Positions 10,240-17,840 of a stretch of 64,000 nucleotides of DNA are shown here, in pieces. Source of the DNA: Dyella sp. OK004 (GTDB taxonomy: Bacteria > Pseudomonadota > Gammaproteobacteria > Xanthomonadales > Rhodanobacteraceae); assembly GCF_900114495.1 (NCBI RefSeq), contig NZ_FOZI01000002.1, positions 1,262,853 through 1,326,852 on the forward strand. The letters run 5' to 3'. The first letter of the stretch is position 1; each line of letters starts with the position of its first letter. A program made the translations under genes and the position numbers. The notes beneath the pieces are model-generated. The model worked only from the letters and a program-made list of their open reading frames with translations. It was not told the DNA's origin and searched no databases.

Positions 10240-10641
10240 ATGGCATTGAAATGCATCAATCCAGAGGGCATCGCCAAACCCGAAACGTACAGCCATGTAG
10301 TGGTGACCACTGGCAACCGCATGGTCTTCATCGCGGGACAGGTCGCGGAAGACAGCCAAGGCCATCTGGTGGGTCCCGGCGACATGACAGCCCAGGCGCA
10401 CCAGGTATTCGCCAACATCGGGCTAGCACTCGCCGCAGCCGGCGCCAGGCCAGAGCACGTCACCAAACTGACCATCTTTGTTGCCGGCTACCAGCGTGAA
10501 CACCTGGCCATGATCGAAGAAGGCCGCGTTGCATTATTTGGCGATCACAAGCCTACCGACACCCTGGTCGGCGTGGCTGCACTATCCCGATCCGATTACC
10601 TGCTGGAAGTGGACGCCATCGCTGTCGTCGATGATGCATAA
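10240..10641 (+). CDS. RidA/YjgF-family deaminase-like protein
   Basis: The product has 133 residues with RidA-family features: MVFIAGQVAEDSQGHLVGPGDMTAQAHQVFANIGLALAAAGA, then VTKLTIFVAGY and a C-terminal DYLLEVDAIAVV. RidA proteins hydrolyse reactive enamine/imine intermediates. The strict RidA arginine motif (RxQ...) is not clearly present, so it is probably a paralogous Rid subgroup with unknown substrate. A GAGG lies about nine bases before the ATG. Confidence 0.9.
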   Translation: MALKCINPEGIAKPETYSHVVVTTGNRMVFIAGQVAEDSQGHLVGPGDMTAQAHQVFANIGLALAAAGARPEHVTKLTIFVAGYQREHLAMIEEGRVALFGDHKPTDTLVGVAALSRSDYLLEVDAIAVVDDA

Positions 10642-10661
10642 CGCCCTTGCCGCCACGCTGT

Positions 10662-10681
10662 CACCGGTAATGGAACCGGTG
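10662..10681. terminator. short hairpin after RidA-like gene
   Basis: CACCGGT and ACCGGTG form a 7-bp stem with a 6-base loop between convergent genes, without a T-run. Confidence 0.35.
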
Positions 10682-10698
10682 CACCCGGCTCCGTCGTT

Positions 10699-11235
10699 TC
10701 AAGTGACTTCGCTACCCAGCCGCACCTGGATGTCCAGCAAGGTAGCCAGCTCCCGCAAAGGCTCGTTATCGCGCGTCAGCGTGATCCAGCCGGCATACTG
10801 TCCTTCGTCTGTTTCCCATGCCCACAAGGTGTAGCCGTAAGGGGCCAGGCTGTCATAAGCCGTGGCGAACAGTGACGCGGCGTCGATGTCCTCATGGAAA
10901 TCGTCATCGTCCGGGTCGCCATCCCACTCCACCGACAGATTCCAGCGCGAGACCAGCTCATCGATCGCCTGCACCAGTGTTCGCGTATCGTCAGCCTCCA
11001 CCTGGAAACCCGAGCGCCAGTCGATCACCTGGCCTATTACGCGGATCGGCTCCACCTCATCCTCATCGGCCTGCGCCACCGCATCGCGATAAGCCGCGAA
11101 CTGCTGCAGCGCGGTTTCCTCGTCGCCGGGGTTGATCAGCTGCAGGAGCTGCCACACGCGGGCCTCTACCGAATCATCGCCATCCTCGTCGTCGAAGGTA
11201 TGCTCGGTATCGAAATCGTCGTCGGATGGGTTCAT
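10699..11235 (-). CDS. hypothetical acidic protein
   Basis: The 178-residue protein has a strongly acidic N-terminus (MNPSDDDFDTEHTFDDEDGDD) and further Asp/Glu clusters (DGDPDDDDFHEDIDA). The rest looks like a cytosolic alpha/beta domain with several Trp residues; no signal peptide or membrane segment is present. I do not recognise the family with confidence. The start was placed at the ATG at 11235; the sequence above it does not read like protein. Confidence 0.75.
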   Translation of the reverse strand: MNPSDDDFDTEHTFDDEDGDDSVEARVWQLLQLINPGDEETALQQFAAYRDAVAQADEDEVEPIRVIGQVIDWRSGFQVEADDTRTLVQAIDELVSRWNLSVEWDGDPDDDDFHEDIDAASLFATAYDSLAPYGYTLWAWETDEGQYAGWITLTRDNEPLRELATLLDIQVRLGSEVT

Positions 11236-11372
11236 GGGGGCGCTACGAAGAGTGGGAAGCACATGATCGCGCTCGCGGCGTTCGTTGCAAAGCGCGGCCT
11301 GGACCAGAAGGGATCGCGTCCTTCCGCTGAAGTGGGATAAGCGAGCACGTTCCGTTGCCCGAACCTGCCATT

Positions 11373-11885
11373 TCAATACGCCGCCGCCATCTCCGCCAGC
11401 TTCAGCACAGTATTCATATTGCGCGCCGTGCCGTTCTTGGCGGCACCGATCTTGAGCTTGGAATCGGCCATGCCGTCGCCGTAGTAGACATAGACTTCGC
11501 GCTTACCCAGGCGGATCTGCTCGCTGTTCTGATGGGTGACGGTTTTCAGCGTATCGGCCGGCGGCGGCTCGTCCAGAAAGATGGCGACGGTGCGATTGCC
11601 CGGCATGTGCGGAAACGGATTGGCGTTGCCCACCTCAGCCATTTCCGCCGCAGTGCGCACCGCCACACCTACTGGCTTGCCGGCGTACAGCGCCAGGCGT
11701 TTCTCCAGCGTCGTCTTGAGTTGGGTGGCCGATTTCCGGCTGCGAAACACCACATTGCCGCTGGCGATGTAAGTGCGCACCTCTTCGAAGCCCACTTCCT
11801 CGCACATAGCCTTCAACTCAGCCATGGGCAGCTTGCCGGTGCCGCCGACATTCACAGCGCGCAACAGTGCTATGTAGACCGCCAT
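11373..11885 (-). CDS. DUF1697 family protein
   Basis: The product has 170 residues and opens MAVYIALLRAVNVGGTGKLPMAELKAMCEEVGFEEVRTYIASGNVVF, the hallmark start of DUF1697 proteins, which are small cytosolic proteins of unknown function. It ends 127 bases beyond the acidic protein and begins 45 bases after the stop of the M14 peptidase gene on the same strand, so it may be co-transcribed with the latter. Confidence 0.9.
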   Translation of the reverse strand: MAVYIALLRAVNVGGTGKLPMAELKAMCEEVGFEEVRTYIASGNVVFRSRKSATQLKTTLEKRLALYAGKPVGVAVRTAAEMAEVGNANPFPHMPGNRTVAIFLDEPPPADTLKTVTHQNSEQIRLGKREVYVYYGDGMADSKLKIGAAKNGTARNMNTVLKLAEMAAAY

Positions 11886-11930
11886 ACCTTCCCCCTTGGC
11901 GGCATCAGAGCCGCCACCCACGCGTCAACG

Positions 11931-12863
11931 TCACGCTGCCGTTGCAGCATGCGCCAGCGCGAAATCGATCGCCGCGCAGACCGCGGTCGCCTGTGCTTCA
12001 TTGCATTGCTCGGGTGTCGCCCGGGGACTGTCCGGGTAAACCTCGGTGGTGGTGGTATAGCGTGCGGGGGTGACGCTTGCGCAGAGTCCGAGCTTCTTCA
12101 GCGGGTAGTTGATGACGCCCGGCGCAACCACCGGCGAGCCGATGATCTGGCCTTTGCTGTCGGCCGGAGCGATATGGGTGACCTTGGCCACCGCCGCGAT
12201 CACCGCCTGCTGGAATGCCGGTTGCTGATTTTCGCTGTCGTCCACCACGTAGAAACCATCCGGAACTTCGCCGGGCTCGAACGCCATACCGTCACGCGCA
12301 GCCAGCGCCGGCCGGAACTCCGATTCATCGGTGTCGGTGGTCTCGTGCAGGTCGACATGCACCAGCACGCGATCGCGGAAGGGCGCAACCAGGCGCATGA
12401 GGGCTGCGGATTCCTGCGCCGGGCTGTTGTCGCGGAACGAGCGGTTCGGGTCGATCGCCTGCGGATTCCAGCGATGAATGCGCTCATAGGCCCAGGGGCT
12501 GATGCAGGGCGCGATCACGAAATTGACCTTGCCCGCGTAGGCGTCCGCATGCCGGTCGACAAACTGCAGCGCGCCGTGTACGCCACTGGTCTCGTAACCA
12601 TGCACGCCACCCGTGACCAGCACGCAGGGCAGCGCCTCGTTCCAGTGACTGCTCTTGATCGCCACCAGCGGATAGCTATCAGGCGCGTAATCCAGCTGAC
12701 CGTACTTCACCACGTCGAAGCGCGAGCGCAGCGCGTCCACCGCGCTCAATACATCTTTTGCGTAGCTGCGCTGTCGGGTCTGTCGCGCCAGCCACGCAGC
12801 CACCTCTGCAGGGCCCCAGGGTGTGCCGGGCGTACCGATGGGATAGGTGGCTTGGGTCGTCAT
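11931..12863 (-). CDS. M14-family metallocarboxypeptidase
   Basis: The 310-residue protein has the M14/succinylglutamate-desuccinylase-type zinc site: VTGGVHGYETSG supplies HxxE, and VHVDLHETTDTDESEF supplies the third ligand and an acidic cluster. It also has PCISPWAYERIHRWNPQAIDPNRSF with the substrate-binding Asn-Arg. No signal peptide is seen, so it acts in the cytosol, presumably trimming a peptide or acyl-amino acid. ATG 12863 is used; an in-frame start eight codons earlier is less likely. Confidence 0.9.
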   Translation of the reverse strand: MTTQATYPIGTPGTPWGPAEVAAWLARQTRQRSYAKDVLSAVDALRSRFDVVKYGQLDYAPDSYPLVAIKSSHWNEALPCVLVTGGVHGYETSGVHGALQFVDRHADAYAGKVNFVIAPCISPWAYERIHRWNPQAIDPNRSFRDNSPAQESAALMRLVAPFRDRVLVHVDLHETTDTDESEFRPALAARDGMAFEPGEVPDGFYVVDDSENQQPAFQQAVIAAVAKVTHIAPADSKGQIIGSPVVAPGVINYPLKKLGLCASVTPARYTTTTEVYPDSPRATPEQCNEAQATAVCAAIDFALAHAATAA

Positions 12864-12959
12864 GGCGTGGTTCGCTCCGCAGTGCAATCGGTTAAGGCGA
12901 GAAATGTAACACCGGCCGAAAGCGATGTATTCGCGCCGCTATGCGAAGCAACCGAAGAC

Positions 12960-13373
12960 TCAGTTGCCGCCCTGATTCATATCCTTCAGGTAGTCCTGCA
13001 GATCCTTGGTGCGGGACGCGATGAGTCCGGCCTGGCATGACGGGTAGCTCAATACCTGTCCCTCGCGTCCCCAGTCACCGTTGGCATAGAACTTACAGGC
13101 CTTCTCCTTGAAGGAGACCCACAGACGCTGCTCTGCCAGCAGGTCTGTTTTTGTTTGGCCATTCACTTTGGCGAACAGGGTCTTCCAGGTGCTATTGAGC
13201 TTGTCGTCTTCGCGTTGCATCCATTGACCGCCGCATTGCGCCCAACTGGCATTGTCGGAGGATTTGTCGATGCACTTTTTGTACGTTTCATCCGCGGATG
13301 CGGTCGTCATGGTTCCCATAGAGAGAACCATCAATACGAAAGACCCCATCGAAAAGCGCTTCAGTGTCTTCAT
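12960..13373 (-). CDS. LprI-like (DUF1311) exported protein
   Basis: The product has 137 residues with a signal peptide ending ASA (residue about 28). The mature domain has the LprI-type pattern: CIDKSSDNASWAQCGGQWMQREDDKLNSTWKTLF, then LLAEQRLWVSFKEKACKFYAN and LSYPSCQAGLIASRTKDL, with four conserved cysteines that should form two disulfides. Mycobacterial LprI is a lysozyme inhibitor; most proteobacterial members are untested. It is monocistronic. Confidence 0.85.
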   Translation of the reverse strand: MKTLKRFSMGSFVLMVLSMGTMTTASADETYKKCIDKSSDNASWAQCGGQWMQREDDKLNSTWKTLFAKVNGQTKTDLLAEQRLWVSFKEKACKFYANGDWGREGQVLSYPSCQAGLIASRTKDLQDYLKDMNQGGN

Positions 13374-13545
13374 TGGCCTTCTCCTTGGTTGTCTACACTG
13401 TTTAAAGCTCTGGCACCTGCCAGCTGCGGCAAACTACCTCTGCTCTCTGCTGTCTGCAACGATGGCATTGCGAATGTTGGCGAGAGCCCATCGGCTTCAC
13501 GATGGCCTCAGCAGACATTCGTTCTTGAGCAGATAGCCGAGACAA

Positions 13546-13576
13546 CAAAAAAGCCGAGGGGATCGCTCCCCTCGGC
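13546..13576 (-). terminator. Rho-independent terminator
   Basis: Read on the minus strand, GCCGAGGGG, a six-base loop, CCCCTCGGC and TTTTTT follow the stop of the secreted protein gene at 13617. It is a textbook intrinsic terminator. Confidence 0.85.
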
Positions 13577-13616
13577 TCGCTCTATATAGATAGCCACAGC
13601 TATCTACTCATGGATC

Positions 13617-14690
13617 TCAGTTCGATTCGGTGAACTGAATGTACGGCGTCGATCCGCCCGAGGCCGTGCAGTTGCCGAGGTTAAAATTGTTGGTCTCGCC
13701 GGTGGTGCCGGAATTGGCGGCGCAGGTCGGGGTGGCGGTGCTGCCATCGTTCACAGCGACCTTCACCGTCACCGACGAGCCGGAATTGAACACCGCCTCC
13801 GAACCGCCGGCATTGCCGACCACATTGAACTCCGACTCCTTCCACACCTGGGCCAGATACAACACGCTGTCCTTGCCACTGATGCTGTAAGCCTTGGTGC
13901 CGTTGGTGAACGTCACCGTGTCGTTGCCACCGGAGACCACCGTGCCCGAAAGCTTCAGGTTGGCGAGCTGGGTGGCCGGGATATCCGGCACCGCAACCGC
14001 GGCGCTGTTCTTGTAGCAATCGCCGCCACCATCACTGCCGAATCCGCTCGGGCAGCTGGTACCGCCATAGCCGATCAGCCAGTACTGCATGAACACAGCC
14101 GCCTGGCCATTGACGTTGTAGTCAGGCGAGTAGATGAATTGCTGCCACACCGTGCAACCCGAGTGGCTCCTGCACGCGGCGGTGCTGCCGTCGAAGTTGG
14201 AGTTGATCTGCAGCGTGTATTCGTTCGGCCCGAGAATGCCGCCGCCGCCAAACGCGGGAACGCCCACGCCCTGCTCCGAGGTCACGCCGGTCACCGACGG
14301 AAAGGTGCCCGTGGTGCTCTTGATCAAGGTCGAGGTTTGGATGGCGTAGTCGTTGCCATTGCCGGTGGTCTGCGTGGCGCCCCGTGCCAATGCGGTCGGG
14401 TGCGCGTGCGGATGCGGCGGGATGGAATGGAAGCGCGCCGGGGCGACATTACAACCGACCTGCTTCCACAGAATGCTGGGGTAGTCGGCCTGGTAACAGC
14501 CTTCGGCCGGGGCGGCGGAGTGGGCCATGGTTTCACGCCAATCGGCGTGCGCTTGAGTCTCTACGGCATCGATGTGACTGTCGCCGGCCTGTGCGGCAAA
14601 GGCGGACGGTAACCAGGCGGCACTCGCCAGGCTGCTCACGATCGCGATCTGGATCATGCGACGCACACCACGCTTCATGCTGGACTGCAT
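13617..14690 (-). CDS. secreted protein of unknown function
   Basis: The product has 357 residues (345 if it starts at the ATG at 14654-type internal Met; MKRGVRRM is the likely signal-peptide start). The signal peptide ends PSAFA. The mature part is rich in Gly, Ser, Thr and Asn, with cysteine pairs (CYQADYPSILWKQVGC, CRSHSGC, CPSGFGSDGGGDC) and aromatic beta-strand patterns such as VWQQFIYSPDYNVNGQAAVFMQYWLIGY. This suggests a disulfide-stabilised all-beta extracellular protein. No catalytic motif is recognised. It has its own terminator and a long upstream region with an 18-bp dyad, so it appears individually regulated. Confidence 0.75.
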   Translation of the reverse strand: MQSSMKRGVRRMIQIAIVSSLASAAWLPSAFAAQAGDSHIDAVETQAHADWRETMAHSAAPAEGCYQADYPSILWKQVGCNVAPARFHSIPPHPHAHPTALARGATQTTGNGNDYAIQTSTLIKSTTGTFPSVTGVTSEQGVGVPAFGGGGILGPNEYTLQINSNFDGSTAACRSHSGCTVWQQFIYSPDYNVNGQAAVFMQYWLIGYGGTSCPSGFGSDGGGDCYKNSAAVAVPDIPATQLANLKLSGTVVSGGNDTVTFTNGTKAYSISGKDSVLYLAQVWKESEFNVVGNAGGSEAVFNSGSSVTVKVAVNDGSTATPTCAANSGTTGETNNFNLGNCTASGGSTPYIQFTESN

Positions 14691-14781
14691 AGAACTCTCC
14701 CATTGATTCAGCGCTGGACCATCCAGGCGCTGTGATACCCCCTAGAGCGAAAGCCCTCCCGAACGCTGGCTTTCAAAAAAG

Positions 14782-14799
14782 CGATTACCCAGGTAATCG
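14782..14799. promoter_or_regulatory. 18-bp dyad, candidate operator
   Basis: CGATTACC CA GGTAATCG is a perfect 8-bp inverted repeat with a 2-bp spacer, about 90 bp upstream of the secreted protein gene, at the edge of an AT-rich stretch (14,810-15,000). The form fits a dimeric helix-turn-helix regulator site. The regulator is unknown. Confidence 0.45.
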
Positions 14800-15054
14800 A
14801 ATGCCGACTTCACGGATTAATAGTCACGCCTAATGCGCAAGTTAATTCGAATATTGGTTTTACCTGCATTTACTTGCGCCAAAAGACAAAGCCTTCGGCC
14901 ACGAATCGAAATATCTTTCTGATTCGTTATGTTCGACAGTCTGGAGCAAGCTGAGAATTGATTTTTAATTGCATGCAGGTGTTTTTTCTGTGACGTGCAA
15001 CGGTCTTAATTGCGTTGCCTGATTGGGCTCGACTCTCAACGGCGCAAACCACCA

Positions 15055-15223
15055 TCTCCCTCCCCTGCTTGCGACGCGAAGCTAGTCCCGTGGGGCAGGG
15101 GGAGGTCGGGAGGGGGTAAGCCCTTGCGACAACCTCTCCCGGTGCGCTTTCTCAAGTACTTACCCCTCCCCAACCCTCCCCTGTCCCACGGGACTAGCTT
15201 CGCGTCGCAAGCAGGGGGAGGAG
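15055..15223. repeat. GC-rich two-arm inverted repeat, copy A
   Basis: Two arms of about 65 bp (15055-15120 and 15159-15223) are near-perfect reverse complements around a 38-base loop. Each arm has CCCTGCTTGCGACGCGAAGC and AGCTAGTCCCGTGGG, then GGGAGGGGGTAAG. The element shares its CCTCCCC...GGGGAGG and GGTAAGCCCTTGCGAC blocks with copies near 37163, 42573 and 43148. Confidence 0.85.
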
Positions 15224-15409
15224 AAAACTGCGCAGCTGAGATTCGACGCCAACCAGGATTGCATTGGAGCGACCGATGCAATTTGTGAGCTCTCAACCGG
15301 TCGCGGTTGTCACGCTCGAAGATAGCGGTGGCCAAGCAAGCAACCCCGTCACCACGCCCCACTTCCGAATCGCACGCCAATGACAGCCGAAGCCATCAAT
15401 GCCATCGGG

Positions 15410-16009
15410 TTACGGCGCCACCGTGCTGATGCTTTCGACGTACATCAATTCGCAAGCACCGCTTCCGGTGTCCTCGCGTGTCATTGACGTACGCCACTGC
15501 CAACCATCCGGCCGACTGGCATCGACAAGAAACCCTTCCATATGCACCAACTGCCCCGGACGTATCTGCTCCAGCGAGCGACGGACCTGCTCATCGGCGG
15601 GAATCACATGCGTATTAGCGCTGGAGGTTTCGATATCGCGCTGCGGAATCGGAAACACGCGAACGTGCCAGTAGTAGAAGCGGTTGGACTGGCTGATGCT
15701 GATACTCGCCAACACGGCGCTGTCGGACATACGCCCCCAGCCGAGCGCGAGATCCACGGGGGCGAGCGAGGCACCTGCATCGTGGCCGTAGTCCTCCCGT
15801 GAAAGAACACGGGCGGTCAACTCATAACGGGCACGCGTAGTGAGGGTTACGTCGCCCTGTTGCAGCCGCGCGCCATGATCGATATCGACCTGCAAAGGCG
15901 CATCCGGCGCGAGTACCCCCGGCGCCTGCACCACGGGCCGATGTCGCCACCAATGAAGCGCGCCCCAGCCGATCAGCAGGAAGAGCAATACGAGACCCCA
16001 CCTGCGCAT
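15410..16009 (-). CDS. membrane-anchored hypothetical protein
   Basis: The product has 199 residues with one N-terminal membrane segment (MRRWGLVLLFLLIGWGALHWW) and a periplasmic domain. The domain carries LQQGDVTLTTRARYELTARVLSREDYG, DLALGWGRMSDSAV and YYWHVRVFPIPQRDI, then NTHVIPADEQVRRSLEQIRPGQLVHMEGFLVDA. This is a beta-rich module seen in uncharacterised bacterial proteins next to transport or mobile genes. I do not know its function. It lies 115 bp from the outer-membrane protein gene, on the same strand. Confidence 0.75.
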   Translation of the reverse strand: MRRWGLVLLFLLIGWGALHWWRHRPVVQAPGVLAPDAPLQVDIDHGARLQQGDVTLTTRARYELTARVLSREDYGHDAGASLAPVDLALGWGRMSDSAVLASISISQSNRFYYWHVRVFPIPQRDIETSSANTHVIPADEQVRRSLEQIRPGQLVHMEGFLVDASRPDGWQWRTSMTREDTGSGACELMYVESISTVAP

Positions 16010-16124
16010 ACGTGCTCAATGCCTCTCTAGCTTCAACGGTGGGGCTGCTGGGCTGGGTCCGAAGGCAGTCAGGCTGACTCGACTACCTCCGCACCTCTGC
16101 CCAACAGCGTATCAGCCGCGGGAA

Positions 16125-16727
16125 TTACTGGCTGATGAAACGATACTCGAGCGTGCCGGACACCAGCACCGTGCTATTGGTGCCATTGATGAAGATGCTC
16201 TTGGCCTTGGCCTGGTAGCGATCGACATTCACACCGATGCTGAGCTGCGAGGTGATGTCGTAGCCAAGCCCCGCGCCAAAGTACAGGTTGGTGTCATTGG
16301 CTGTCTCTCCGCCAACGTAGTAGCCCTGCGCCGTCAGCTTCGAGCGGGAGAAGAACGCGCCCAGCCGCGCGCTGACGTGCCAGTTTTCCGCGAAGGTCCA
16401 GCGACCGTTGGCGCCCAGTGTCCAGCCCGAGACACTGAGTGTCAGTTTTTGGGGATACGCGGAATTCCCATATATCCACCCCTTGGTCTCGGGTTTGCCA
16501 AGATCGACATAACCGGCCTCCACACCCCAGGTATCGCGCCAGCGATAACCCGCGTTGACGCCGTAGCCCCAGCTGTCTTTGTCGTTGAGGCCGGAGACGC
16601 CGGCGTGCGACATGCCTGCGCCCGCGTTGATGAAGTAGTGGTTGGGATCCGCGTCGCCGGCATGCGCGGCAAACGAAGAAACAGCCATTGCCGCGCCCAG
16701 CGACGCAGCCAGAAACAAGTGACGCAT
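16125..16727 (-). CDS. OmpA-like/OmpW-type outer-membrane beta-barrel protein
   Basis: The product has 200 residues with a signal peptide (to AAHA, about residue 23). The mature part alternates hydrophobic and polar residues in about eight strands, with typical barrel patterns (WGYGVNAGYRWRDTWGVEAGYVDLG, NLYFGAGLGYDITSQLSIGVNVDRY). It ends LEYRFISQ, close to the usual C-terminal aromatic signal. Proteins of this size form eight-stranded barrels used as small pores, adhesins or anchors; no ligand can be named. Confidence 0.85.
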   Translation of the reverse strand: MRHLFLAASLGAAMAVSSFAAHAGDADPNHYFINAGAGMSHAGVSGLNDKDSWGYGVNAGYRWRDTWGVEAGYVDLGKPETKGWIYGNSAYPQKLTLSVSGWTLGANGRWTFAENWHVSARLGAFFSRSKLTAQGYYVGGETANDTNLYFGAGLGYDITSQLSIGVNVDRYQAKAKSIFINGTNSTVLVSGTLEYRFISQ

Positions 16728-17302
16728 GAGTACCTATCCCTAGTGAGTTTGAAATGCGCTTATGGCGCGAAGTACATCCCATAGCAGGCCATGGCGAGCC
16801 CACTCATTACCTTGCTTGCCTATCTACAGAAAATCAAAAACCACCCACAAAATGCCGCACATTCATTCCATGCAAAACACAACACAACGCAAGGCCTGTC
16901 ACCTGAAGCGACACGGCCGATATCCAGCGCTTGATATACGCATACCCATCATCGAGGGCTGCGAATCGCCCATGGTCACCCGCACCGTCTATGCTGCCCG
17001 CTTCAGCCGGGGCACACCGTGCTTTGGTCCCATGACGCGATATGCACTAAAAGAAGCCGTCCATTTGGCCCGAAACGCATTCCCTGCCCCCCTGATTTGA
17101 TTGCCGAACCCGTGGTTCGGCGGGAGACATTAGCAGCATGTGGGGAGGTGTGCGAGTGAGCCGGGGCACAGCTTGGGCCACTCGCAGCAATCGAGCTGGG
17201 TGAGGGGCGTCGATGCTTAAGGGTGACGGAGGTGGTTACTAGTTAACTATCTCCGCCCCGCTCTTCCGATGTCTAATTCAAGAAACCCGCAGCTAACGAT
17301 CA
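16728..17302. other. 575-bp intergenic region, AT-rich island edge
   Basis: No supported gene is seen. A short perfect hairpin GCCGAACC/GGTTCGGC lies at 17103-17121 without a T-run. Base composition falls compared with the housekeeping block, which fits the edge of transferred DNA. Confidence 0.4.
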
Positions 17303-17839
17303 CTACTGCGCCGGACAGCTGCTGTTTTCGATCGCATATCCAAGGTAACCGTAGTAGTGGTCGCCTGATCGATTGGATTCGTGAATATATATATTTATCC
17401 CTTCGGCCCCGAAGCAAGAACTGACCACATAGGCGTGATCATCAAAATTGATTACCTCATAGCCACCCTTCGTTGCCTTTGCTGACTTGGCCGATATGAC
17501 CATAGCCATCCTGCCATCAGTCGGCATGACTCCATCTGGCAGGTGAGCGGGGTACACAAATTGTGTTCCGTTGTCGCTATTGACGTCGCTAAGGAACATC
17601 TCATCGGGATCCTTTCGCCCGCCTCCTGCGATCATCGCGCAACAGATCACCGCGTGATCGCCACCTACAGGAAGGACGAACAATCTCTCTTTGTTATGGA
17701 ATTTGTCACTCGTTGCGTAGACTTCCCAACCATGATTTGGGCTGAATTTCATCAGGCCAATGGCTGGACTCGCCACGGAGATACCTGTGAACCCGAGCGC
17801 TGCCAAGACGAGAAGAAATAGAAGCCGGAGAGGTCGCAT
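17303..17839 (-). CDS. exported small protein, candidate immunity protein
   Basis: The 178-residue protein has a signal peptide (MRPLRLLFLLVLAALGFTGISVASPA) and a periplasmic domain with three to four cysteines (VICCAMIAGG, VSSCFGAEGINIYIHE, ENSSCPAQ). I recognise no family. Its start is two bases after the stop of the VirB6-peptidase gene; an alternative ATG at 17854 would overlap it by 14 bases. That tight coupling, plus export to the compartment where a peptidoglycan-cutting toxin would act, makes it a candidate immunity protein. The gene is visibly AT-richer than its surroundings, including a TATATATAT run at about 17385-17392, which suggests transfer. Confidence 0.7.
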   Translation of the reverse strand: MRPLRLLFLLVLAALGFTGISVASPAIGLMKFSPNHGWEVYATSDKFHNKERLFVLPVGGDHAVICCAMIAGGGRKDPDEMFLSDVNSDNGTQFVYPAHLPDGVMPTDGRMAMVISAKSAKATKGGYEVINFDDHAYVVSSCFGAEGINIYIHESNRSGDHYYGYLGYAIENSSCPAQ

Positions 17840-17840
17840 A

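Larger units (their letters stand above)
14691..15409. other. 719-bp intergenic region, AT-rich part plus repeat
   Basis: No gene is seen. The half next to the secreted protein is notably AT-rich for this genome and should contain its promoter and the dyad at 14782. The other half carries the large inverted repeat at 15055-15223. Confidence 0.5.

Noticed and set aside
16762..17100. 112-residue open frame in the spacer left of the VirB6 island
   Set aside because: No ribosome binding site, no protein-like pattern and no hydrophobic or domain signal; treated as chance.
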